Of a stretch of DNA of 64,000 nucleotides, positions 53,620 through 64,000 are shown one piece after another. The DNA is taken from the NCBI GenBank assembly GCA_904066235.2, contig CAJFCV020000001.1, forward strand, positions 6,944,001 through 7,008,000. Direction: 5' to 3'. The stretch is from Bursaphelenchus xylophilus. Taxonomy: Eukaryota > Nematoda > Chromadorea > Rhabditida > Aphelenchoididae. The position numbers were made by a program, and so were the translations under genes. Each line of letters opens with the position of its first letter. Within the stretch, counting starts at the first letter, position 1. The notes beneath the pieces were generated by a model. That model was not told the DNA's origin. It saw only the letters and a list, made by a program, of their open reading frames with translations, and ran no database searches.

Positions 53620-54203
53620 TCAATGATAAAAGTTAGGCCTATCAAAGGGAATACCGTACTCTTCGAGTACAGGTTCTAGTAGCTCAGTATTAATTACAAA
53701 TCTTGCGTCTCTGTTTCCTTTTTTCAGCTGGCCCAATCCTTGCATTCGTGCCTAAATTTGTAATGAAACAAAAGCTTCACAACTTACTGATTGCATAGTA
53801 TCTAAAGCAATGTCTGATATAAATTTTTGTGTAGCAATAGAAATAAGACGAATAATTCGAGGATCCTCATTGTTTAAGCCATTCTTCTTCATGTAATATT
53901 GGGCTACACTGTCGGGAATAACCGGTGTGATCGCCTTGACATCGGTCAAGAAGTCTGCCAACGTTTTACCTGCTGCAACATGGCCAGATGGGGCTAAATT
54001 TATAAGTTAAACTTTTCTTCAAAGTAATGGAATCGTTCCATACCACGTTGTTCTTGTGCCAGCTCAGGAGGTTGAGTGTCTGTAGGTAAGTAAGGGTTTC
54101 CCTGAAGAAATAAATTTTTTTGGAAGGGTCTTACCGAATGTGAACTTCCTGCATTGTTCGAGTAATGAATTCGTTTTTCAGCAGGTAGGTAGTCGTCTGC
54201 CAT
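53620..54203 (-). CDS. TAF10: TFIID/SAGA subunit TAF10
   Basis: Four exons from ATG 54203. Seen: a divergent polar N-terminus, then the histone-fold core TPVIPDSVAQYYMKKNGLNN and EDPRIIRLISIATQKFISDI, and the C-terminal LEPVLEEYGIPFDRPNFYH. These match TAF10. Known: nuclear histone-fold subunit of TFIID and SAGA. It is 85 bp upstream of the next same-strand gene. The gap contains AATAAA and a CTATAG acceptor-like site, fitting a trans-spliced operon. Confidence 0.95.
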
Positions 54204-54888
54204 CAATGATCTTTATGAATCAATATAAAAAACTTATATTTTATTTTTTCCGTAACCGGGTTCTGTTGACATTTCGTGACGTTATTATTGGATAATCCAA
54301 AATTTGGAATTCTAATAGATGTTGGCACTAAATGTCTTAAAATGCAAAGATAATACACGACACAGTGAACTCGGATTTCCTTATCCGTACTGCTTTACTT
54401 ATATGTACCAATAGCGGTACTTATAATCATAACCGGAGTAAACAATGTTGCAAGCATGAATGCCAAATTTTTTAAAAGCAATCTGATCTCTTGGGCAAGC
54501 TTCGCTGGCCCCGAATTTGGCAGAAAATATACAAGGTGACTATGTGCAGACAGCGCGAAGAAACGAAACCCCGAGTCTTTCCGACCTTTACGGGGCCCCG
54601 CGGGGTATTTTACGGCAGTAGCGGGTTACGAAAAATCGTAATTCCATTTTTTTGGTGCAAAATGTTCAGAGTTTCCCAGAGAATAAGAATATGTACGATT
54701 TAGGATAAACATTGAAGCGTAACACAGATTTTGAGAAAGTAGATCCGAGTTCCTTGTGGAAGTTTGAAAAATGTTCATAAATGAAGATTGGTTTTGGAAG
54801 GGAATTTATTGCCGGACACCATTTTCCGATGTGTGGATCCAAGAAGCGGTTGGGAGCGTCCTCTGAACAAGAAGAAGTTGGTGAGAGG
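54204..54888. other. Divergent intergenic region between TAF10 and V-ATPase G
   Basis: About 685 bp. It contains an in-frame 36-codon extension upstream of the V-ATPase G start (from ATG 54781). Otherwise I see nothing beyond probable promoters. Confidence 0.4.
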
Positions 54889-55352
54889 ATGTCGAATAAA
54901 AGGGAGAACATTAATGTATTGGACATACTGCTCAATACCGAGAAGAAGTCACAGAAATTGATAGAAGAAGCTAGACAACGGAAGAGGGAGAAGGCCACAC
55001 TTGCAAGACATCAAGCGATGGAAGAGATCCGTGTTTTCAAAGAGGTAAGATGAAAAAGGTACAAATCGTTGACCAATTTTAGTTATGCCAAGGAAAATTT
55101 GAAGAAAAAACAGAACTGAAAATGCGTGAAATGGAGGAATTCAAGTCCATCATCGAACAGCAGACCAAGGACAAGTTGTATTTCATATTGTGTACGGTAA
55201 ACCGAAACAAACAGAAAGTGGTCGACATGCTGTTGGATGCATTGACCAATGTCATTCCGGAAGTGCATCGTAATTTGGCGGCTCAAATTGATATTGGACG
55301 AGGTCGATTTGAACCAAGAAGGCCTCAGAAACCTCTTACTCTGTTCATCTAA
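54889..55352 (+). CDS. ATP6V1G: V-type proton ATPase subunit G
   Basis: Two exons: 54889-55044 and 55083-55352, about 141 residues. Seen: LDILLNTEKKSQKLIEEARQ, RKREKATLARHQAMEEIRVF, then a second helix and VDMLLDALTNVIPEVHRNLA, a long charged helix as in subunit G (VHA-10 in C. elegans). Known: part of the peripheral stalk of the V1 sector. An in-frame ATG at 54781 would add 36 residues; I chose 54889 because the family starts just before the LLNTEK motif. Confidence 0.88.
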
Positions 55353-55593
55353 TTAGAGTCGTGGTATACTAAATGCACTGTGAACAATAAAGCCTTTATC
55401 TCCTATGTTATTTTAAAAATGCTATTTTACAGAGCCCACTTTGTGTTTTGTTAAATGTTTATTATATGTATTTAGCTAGCTAAATATGAGGGTTGTAATG
55501 TCGTCAACTTGACGCATCAGTCCCAACCGGGAAACAGTGGGTAGTAAATCGTAACCAATTGCAAGGATTTCGAAAATGACTTCCATTTTTTCT

Positions 55594-58500
55594 GAATTGA
55601 CAAGACCCACACCATTCGAAACGTCACAGAATGAGATTTTAAAAACCGCAAGTATCACCTTTTTTGGAGTCAAGTTACGCCCGCAGCGGGCCAAACAGTC
55701 TGATATTATACTTGGCACCAATTTAAAAAAAAAGTGAATTAGTGATGTCGGAGTGAATTGACAAGACCCATACCATTCGAAACGTCACAGAATGAGATTT
55801 TAAAAACCGCAAGTTTCACCTTTTTTGGAGTTAAATTACGCCCGCAGCGGGCCAAACAGTCTGATATTACACTTGGCACCAATTTAAAAAAAAGTGAATT
55901 AGTGATGTCGGAGTGAATTGATAAGACCCATACCATTTGAAACGTCACAGAATGGGATTTTAAAAACCGCAAGTTTCACCTTTTTTGGAGTTAAATTACG
56001 CCCGCAGCGGGCCAAACAGTCTGATATTACACTTGGCACCAATTTAAAAAAAAGTGAATTAGTGATGTCGGAGTGAATTGACAAGACCCATACCATTCGA
56101 AACGTCACAGAATGAGATTTTAAAAACCGCAAGTTTCACCTTTTTTGGAGTTAAATTACGCCCGCAGCGGACCAAACAGTCTGATATTACACTTGGCACC
56201 AATTTAAAAAAAAGTGAATTAGTGATGTCGGAGTGAATTGACAAGACCCATACCATTCGAAACGTCACAGAATGAGATTTTAAAAACCGCAAGTTTCACC
56301 TTTTTTGGAGTTAAATTACGCCCGCAGCGGGCCAAACAGTCTGATATTATACTTGGCACCAATTTAAAAAAAAAGTGAATTAGTGATGTCGGAGTGAATT
56401 GACAAGACCCATACCATTTGAAACGTCACAGAATGGGATTTTAAAAACCGCAAGTTTCACCTTTTTTGGAGTTAAATTACGCCCGCAGCGGGCCAAACAG
56501 TCTGATATTATACTTGGCACCAATTAAAAAAAAAAAAGTGAATTAGTGATGTCGGAGTGAATTGANNNNNNNNNNNNNNNNNNNNNNNNNNNNNNNNNNN
56601 NNNNNNNNNNNNNNNNNNNNNNNNNNNNNNNNNNNNNNNNNNNNNNNNNNNNNNNNNNNNNNNNNNNNNNNNNNNNNNNNNNNNNNNNNNNNNNNNNNNN
56701 NNNNNNNNNNNNNNNNNNNNNNNNNNNNGATTTTAAAAACCGCAAGTTTCACCTTTTTTGGAGTTAAATTACGCCCGCAGCGGGCCAAACAGTCTGATAT
56801 TATACTTGGCACCAATTTAAAAAAAAAAGTGAATTAGTGATGTCGGAGTGAATTGATAAGACCCACACCATTCGAAACGTCACAGAATGAGATTTTAAAA
56901 ACCGCAAGTTTCACCTTTTTGGAGTTAAATTACGCCCGCAGCGGGCCAAACAGTCTGATATTATACTTGGCACCAATTTAAAAAAAAAGTGAATTAGTGA
57001 TGTCGGAGTGAATTGATAAGACCCACACCATTCGAAACGTCACAGAATGAGATTTTAAAAACCGCAAGTTTCACCTTTTTTGGAGTTAAATTACGCCCGC
57101 AGCGGGCCAAACAGTCTGATATTATACTTGGCACCAATTTAAAAAAAAGTGAATTAGTGATGTCGGAGTGAATTGATAAGACCCACACCATTCGAAACGT
57201 CACAGAATGAGATTTTAAAAACCGCAAGTTTCACCTTTTTTGGAGTTAAATTACGCCCGCAGCGGGCCAAACAGTCTGATATTATACTTGGCACCAATTT
57301 AAAAAAAAAAGTGAATTAGTGATGTCGGAGTGAATTGACAAGACCCACACCATTCGAAACGTCACAGAATGAGATTTTAAAAACCGCAAGTTTCACCTTT
57401 TTTGGAGTTAAATTACGCCCGCAGCGGGCCAAACAGTCTGATATTATACTTGGCACCAATTTAAAAAAAAGTGAATTAGTGATGTCGGAGTGAATTGATA
57501 AGACCCACACCATTCGAAACGTCACAGAATGAGATTTTAAAAACCGCAAGTTTCACCTTTTTTGGAGTTAAATTGCGCCCGCAGCGGGCCAAACAGTCTG
57601 ATATTATACTTGGCACCAATTTAAAAAAAAAGTGAATTAGTGATGTCGGAGTGAATTGATAAGACCCACACCATTCGAAACGTCACAGAATGAGATTTTA
57701 AAAACCGCAAGTTTCACCTTTTTTGGAGTTAAATTGCGCCCGCAGCGGGCCAAACAGTCTGATATTATACTTGGCACCAATTAAAAAAAAAAGTGAATTA
57801 GTGATGTCGGAGTGAATTGACAAGACCCATACCATTCGAAACGTCACAGAATGAGATTTTAAAAACCGCAAGTTTCACCTTTTTTGGAGTTAAATTACGC
57901 CCGCAGCGGGCCAAACAGTCTGATATTATACTTGGCACCAATTTAAAAAAAAAGTGAATTAGTGATGTCGGAGTGAATTGACAAGACCCACACCATTCGA
58001 AACGTCACAGAATGAGATTTTAAAAACCGCAAGTTTCACCTTTTTTGGAGTTAAATTACGCCCGCAGCGGGCCAAACAGTCTGATATTATACTTGGCACC
58101 AATTTAAAAAAAGTGAATTAGTGATGTCGGAGTGAATTGATAAGACCCACACCATTCGAAACGTCACAGAATGAGATTTTAAAAACCGCAAGTTTCACCT
58201 TTTTTGGAGTTAAATTACGCCCGCAGCGGGCCAAACAGTCTGATATTATACTTGGCACCAATTTAAAAAAAAGTGAATTAGTGATGTCGGAGTGAATTGA
58301 TAAGACCCACACCATTCGAAACGTCACAGAATGAGATTTTAAAAACCGCAAGTTTCACCTTTTTTGGAGTTAAATTACGCCCGCAGCGGGCCAAACAGTC
58401 TGATATTATACTTGGCACCAATTTAAAAAAAAGTGAATTAGTGATGTCGGAGTGAATTGACAAGACCCATACCATTCGAAACGTCACAGAATGAGATTTT

Positions 58501-61500
58501 AAAAACCGCAAGTTTCACCTTTTTTGGAGTTAAATTACGCCCGCAGCGGGCCAAACAGTCTGATATTATACTTGGCACCAATTTAAAAAAAAGTGAATTA
58601 GTGATGTCGGAGTGAATTGATAAGACCCACACCATTCGAAACGTCACAGAATGAGATTTTAAAAACCGCAAGTTTCACCTTTTTTGGAGTTAAATTACGC
58701 CCGCAGCGGGCCAAACAGTCTGATATTATACTTGGCACCAATTTAAAAAAAAGTGAATTAGTGATGTCGGAGTGAATTGATAAGACCCACACCATTCGAA
58801 ACGTCACAGAATGAGATTTTAAAAACCGCAAGTTTCACCTTTTTTGGAGTTAAATTGCGCCCGCAGCGGGCCAAACAGTCTGATATTATACTTGGCACCA
58901 ATTTAAAAAAAAGTGAATTAGTGATGTCGGAGTGAATTGACAAGACCCATACCATTCGAAACGTCACAGAATGAGATTTTAAAAACCGCAAGTTTCACCT
59001 TTTTTGGAGTTAAATTACGCCCGCAGCGGGCCAAACAGTCTGATATTATACTTGGCACCAATTAAAAAAAAGTAAATTAGTGATGTCGGAGTGAATTGAT
59101 AAGACCCACACCATTCGAAACGTCACAGAATGAGATTTTAAAAACCGCAAGTTTCACCTTTTTTGGAGTTAAATTACGCCCGCAGCGGGCCAAACAGTCT
59201 GATATTATACTTGGCACCAATTTAAAAAAAAAGTGAATTAGTGATGTCGGAGTGAATTGACAAGACCCATACCATTCGAAACGTCACAGAATGAGATTTT
59301 AAAAACCGCAAGTTTAAACTTTTTTGGAGTTAAATTACGCCCGCAGCGGGCCAAACAGTCTGATATTATACTTGGCACCAATTAAAAAAGAAAAGTGAAT
59401 TAGTGATGTCGGAGTGAATTGACAAGACCCATACCATTCGAAACGTCACAGAATGAGATTTTAAAAACCGCAAGTTTCACCTTTTTTGAGTTAAATTACG
59501 CCCGCAGCGGGCCAAACAGTCTGATATTATACTTGGCACCAATTAAAAAAAAAGTGAATTAGTGATGTCGGAGTGAATTGACAAGACCCATACCATTCGA
59601 AACGTCACAGAATGAGATTTTAAAAACCGCAAGTTTAAACTTTTTTGGAGTTAAATTACGCCCGCAGCGGGCCAAACAGTCTGATATTATATACTTGGCA
59701 CCAATTAAAAAAGAAAAGTGAATTAGTGATGTCGGAGTGAATTGACAAGACCCATACCATTCGAAACGTCACAGAATGAGATTTTAAAAACCGCAAGTTT
59801 CACCTTTTTTGGAGTTAAATTACGCCCGCAGCGGGCCAAACAGTCTGATATTATACTTGGCACCAATTAAAAAAAAAAGTGAATTAGTGATGTCGGAGTG
59901 AATTGACAAGACCCATACCATTCGAAACGTCACAGAATGAGATTTTAAAAACCGCAAGTTTAAACTTTTTTGGAGTTAAATTACGCCCGCAGCGGGCCAA
60001 ACAGTCTGATATTATACTTGGCACCAATTAAAAAAAAAAGTGAATTAGTGATGTCGGAGTGAATTGACAAGACCCATACCATTCGAAACGTCACAGAATG
60101 AGATTTTAAAAACCGCAAGTTTCACCTTTTTTGGAGTTAAATTACGCCCGCAGCGGGCCAAACAGTCTGATATTATACTTGGCACCAATTAAAAAAAAAG
60201 TGAATTAGTGATGTCGGAGTGAATTGACAAGACCCATACCATTCGAAACGTCACAGAATGAGATTTTAAAAACCGCAAGTTTAAACTTTTTTGGAGTTAA
60301 ATTACGCCCGCAGCGGGCCAAACAGTCTGATATTATATACTTGGCACCAATTAAAAAAGAAAAGTGAATTAGTGATGTCGGAGTGAATTGACAAGACCCA
60401 TACCATTCGAAACGTCACAGAATGAGATTTTAAAAACCGCAAGTTTCACCTTTTTTGGAGTTAAATTACGCCCGCAGCGGGCCAAACAGTCTGATATTAT
60501 ACTTGGCACCAATTTAAAAAAAAGTGAATTAGTGATGTCGTAGTGAATTGATAAGACCCACACCATTCGAAACGTCACAGAATGAGATTTTAAAAACCGC
60601 AAGTTTCACCTTTTTTGGAGTTAAATTACGCCCGCAGCGGGCCAAACAGTCTGATATTATACTTGGCACCAATTTAAAAAAAAAAGTGAATTAGTGATGT
60701 CGGAGTGAATTGACAAGACCCATACCATTCGAAACGTCACAGAATGAGATTTTAAAAACCGCAAGTTTCACCTTTTTTGGAGTTAAATTGCGCCCGCAGC
60801 GGGCCAAACAGTCTGATATTATACTTGGCACCAATTTAAAAAAAAAGTGAATTAGTGATGTCGGAGTGAATTGACAAGACCCATACCATTCGAAACGTCA
60901 CAGAATGAGATTTTAAAAACCGCAAGTTTCACCTTTTTTGGAGTTAAATTACGCCCGCAGCGGGCCAAACAGTCTGATATTATACTTGGCACCAATTAAA
61001 AAAAAAGTGAATTAGTGATGTCGGAGTGAATTGACAGGACCCACACTATTCGAAACGCCACAGAATGAGATTTTAAAAACCGCAAGTTTCACCTTTTTTG
61101 GAGTTAAATTGCGCCCGCAGCGGGCCAAACAGTCTGATATTATACTTGGCACCAATTTAAAAAAAAGTGAATTAGTGATGTCGGAGTGAATTGACAAGAC
61201 CCACACCATTCGAAACGTCACAGAATGAGATTTTAAAAACCGCAAGTTTCACCTTTTTTGGAGTTAAATTACGCCCGCAGCGGGCCAAACAGTCTGATAT
61301 TATACTTGGCACCAATTTAAAAAAAAAGTGAATTAGTGATGTCGGAGTGAATTGACAAGACCCACACCATTCGAAACGTCACAGAATGAGATTTTAAAAA
61401 CCGCAAGTTTCACCTTTTTTGGAGTTAAATTGCGCCCGCAGCGGGCCAAACAGTCTGATATTATACTTGGCACCAATTTAAAAAAAAAGTGAATTAGTGA

Positions 61501-64000
61501 TGTCGGAGTGAATTGACAAGACCCATACCATTCGAAACGTCACAGAATGAGATTTTAAAAACCGCAAGTTTCACCTTTTTTGGAGTTAAATTACGCCCGC
61601 AGCGGGCCAAACAGTCTGATATTATACTTGGCACCAATTAAAAAAAAAGTGAATTAGTGATGTCGGAGTGAATTGACAAGACCCATACCATTCGAAACGT
61701 CACAGAATGAGATTTTAAAAACCGCAAGTTTCACCTTTTTTGGAGTTAAATTGCGCCCGCAGCGGGCCAAACAGTCTGATATTATACTTGGCACCAATTT
61801 AAAAAAAAGTGAATTAGTGATGTCGGAGTGAATTGACAAGACCCACACCATTCGAAACGTCACAGAATGAGATTTTAAAAACCGCAAGTTTCACCTTTTT
61901 TGGAGTTAAATTACGCCCGCAGCGGGCCAAACAGTCTGATATTATACTTGGCACCAATTAAAAAAAAAGTGAATTAGTGATGTCGGAGTGAATTGATAAG
62001 ACCCACACCATTCGAAACGTCACAGAATGAGATTTTAAAAACCGCAAGTTTCACCTTTTTTGGAGTTAAATTACGCCCGCAGCGGGCCAAACAGTCTGAT
62101 ATTATACTTGGCACCAATTTAAAAAAAAAGTGAATTAGTGATGTCGGAGTGAATTGATAAGACCCACACCATTCGAAACGTCACAGAATGAGATTTTAAA
62201 AACCGCAAGTTTCACCTTTTTTGGAGTTAAATTACGCCCGCAGCGGGCCAAACAGTCTGATATTATACTTGGCACCAATTTAAAAAAAAAGTGAATTAGT
62301 GATGTCGGAGTGAATTGACAAGACCCACACCATTCGAAACGTCACAGAATGAGATTTTAAAAACCGCAAGTTTCACCTTTTTTGGAGTTAAATTGCGCCC
62401 GCAGCGGGCCAAACAGTCTGATATTATACTTGGCACCAATTTAAAAAAAAGTGAATTAGTGATGTCGGAGTGAATTGATAAGACCCACACCATTCGAAAC
62501 GTCACAGAATGAGATTTTAAAAACCGCAAGTTTCACCTTTTTTGGAGTTAAATTGCGCCCGCAGCGGGCCAAACAGTCTGATATTATACTTGGCACCAAT
62601 TTAAAAAAAAGTGAATTAGTGATGTCGGAGTGAATTGACAAGACCCATACCATTCGAAACGTCACAGAATGAGATTTTAAAAACCGCAAGTTTCACCTTT
62701 TTTGGAGTTAAATTGCGCCCGCAGCGGGCCAAACAGTCTGATATTATACTTGGCACCAATTTAAAAAAAAGTGAATTAGTGATGTCGGAGTGAATTGATA
62801 AGACCCACACCATTCGAAACGTCACAGAATGAGATTTTAAAAACCGCAAGTTTCACCTTTTTTGGAGTTAAATTACGCCCGCAGCGGGCCAAACAGTCTG
62901 ATATTATACTTGGCACCAATTTAAAAAAAAGTGAATTAGTGATGTCGGAGTGAATTGATAAGACCCACACCATTCGAAACGTCACAGAATGAGATTTTAA
63001 AAACCGCAAGTTTCACCTTTTTTGGAGTTAAATTGCGCCCGCAGCGGGCCAAACAGTCTGATATTATACTTGGCACCAATTTAAAAAAAAAGTGAATTAG
63101 TGATGTCGGAGTGAATTGACAAGACCCACACCATTCGAAACGTCACAGAATGAGATTTTAAAAACCGCAAGTTTCACCTTTTTTGGAGTTAAATTGCGCC
63201 CGCAGCGGGCCAAACAGTCTGATATTATACTTGGCACCAATTAAAAAAAAAGTGAATTAGTGATGTCGGAGTGAATTGATAAGACCCACACCATTCGAAA
63301 CGTCACAGAATGAGATTTTAAAAACCGCAAGTTTCACCTTTTTTGGAGTTAAATTACGCCCGCAGCGGGCCAAACAGTCTGATATTATACTTGGCACCAA
63401 TTTAAAAAAAAAGTGAATTAGTGATGTCGGAGTGAATTGACAGGACCCACACTATTCGAAACGTCACAGAATGAGATTTTAAAAACCGCAAGTTTCACCT
63501 TTTTTGGAGTTAAATTGCGCCCGCAGCGGGCCAAACAGTCTGATATTATACTTGGCACCAATTTAAAAAAAAGTGAATTAGTGATGTCGGAGTGAATTGA
63601 TAAGACCCACACCATTCGAAACGTCACAGAATGAGATTTTAAAAACCGCAAGTTTCACCTTTTTTGGAGTTAAATTACGCCCGCAGCGGGCCAAACAGTC
63701 TGATATTATACTTGGCACCAATTTAAAAAAAAAGTGAATTAGTGATGTCGGAGTGAATTGACAAGACCCATACCATTCGAAACGTCACAGAATGAGATTT
63801 TAAAAACCGCAAGTTTCACCTTTTTTGGAGTTAAATTGCGCCCGCAGCGGGCCAAACAGTCTGATATTATACTTGGCACCAATTTAAAAAAAAGTGAATT
63901 AGTGATGTCGGAGTGAATTGATAAGACCCACACCATTCGAAACGTCACAGAATGAGATTTTAAAAACCGCAAGTTTCACCTTTTTTGGAGTTAAATTACG
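55594..64000. repeat. Satellite array, 160-bp unit, about 52 copies, continuing past the window
   Basis: The unit begins near GAATTGACAAGACCCA and contains ACCGCAAGTTTCACC, GCCCGCAGCGGGC (a 13-bp dyad), CAGTCTGATATTATACTTGG and an A-run of 6-12. Period is 160 bp, with A-run length the main variable. Copies are very similar, with recurrent single-base variants (CAAGACCCATACC versus TAAGACCCACACC; TTACGCCC versus TTGCGCCC). The first unit (55605-55735) is the most diverged, marking the array edge about 240 bp beyond V-ATPase G. Confidence 0.97.
56566..56728. other. Assembly gap (163 N) inside the satellite
   Basis: A run of N interrupts one repeat unit between ATTGA and GATTTTAAAA. In intact units these words are about 34 bases apart, so a gap of 163 is not consistent with a whole number of 160-bp units (34 or 194 expected). 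Confidence 0.99.

Noticed and set aside
55739..63972. A family of nearly identical 77-codon open frames on the minus strand
   Set aside because: They repeat with the 160-bp satellite, are longer than one unit only because the unit lacks stops in that frame, and change with A-run length. There is no sign of codon-level selection.

Overview
The window is nuclear DNA from a nematode. The evidence is gene content and gene structure. There is a cuticlin-type ZP protein, clear homologues of the nematode genes for RIC-19/ICA69, HUM-7/MYO9 and Axin, many very short introns (about 35-60 nt) ending in T-rich TTTTAG or TTTTCAG acceptors, and same-strand genes about 85-130 bp apart that look like trans-spliced operons. 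I cannot name the species. The only assembly gap is a run of N at 56566-56728.

Layout, genes first. 1-6514: Axin 3' end (+), ANKRD33-like (-), CFAP97/Hemingway-like (+), ICA69/RIC-19 (-). 7373-13472: TPPP/p25-alpha (+, with a 2.9 kb first intron full of nested elements), ribosomal protein L13/eL13 (-), OSTF1 (-). 13682-23772: an unrecognised coiled-coil protein (+), EME1 (-), a complete class IX RhoGAP myosin (+). 23997-26067: gamma-glutamyltransferase (-, 5' exon not found). 26068-31100: about 5 kb of palindromes, minisatellites and nested elements. 31100-42518: small membrane protein (-), UTP14 (+), GRAMD1/Aster (-), MAEA (-), YOS1/IER3IP1 (-), PEX2 (+), NOG2/GNL2 (-), small coiled-coil protein (-). 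42825-50384: MIC13-like (+), ZP/cuticlin (+), a 57-residue membrane protein (+), an L-type amino-acid transporter (+), HYPK (+). 51467-55352: four-TM protein (-), an inactive-looking seryl-tRNA synthetase paralogue (-), TAF10 (-), V-ATPase subunit G (+). About 55594-64000: a 160-bp satellite array that runs off the window.

The genes are mostly housekeeping (ribosome biogenesis, transcription, trafficking, peroxisome, mitochondrion, proteostasis) and are packed tightly. Several convergent pairs have stop codons only 15-22 bp apart. One divergent pair has start codons 30 bp apart. YOS1 ends 4 bp before the MAEA start codon on the same strand.

The most distinctive content is repetitive. At least five different palindromic elements begin CAAGG or CAGGG and are flanked by a 3-bp TNA duplication (TTA, TAA or TGA). 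Two carry tRNA-like modules. They are nested up to three deep in the TPPP intron, and a paralogous copy preserves an empty site. There are also a near-perfect 0.94-kb palindrome, inverted arrays of the motif GGATAGGTTACCCC, and a satellite with higher-order structure and a 13-bp GC-rich dyad in each unit. I saw no bacterial, viral, CRISPR or toxin genes.
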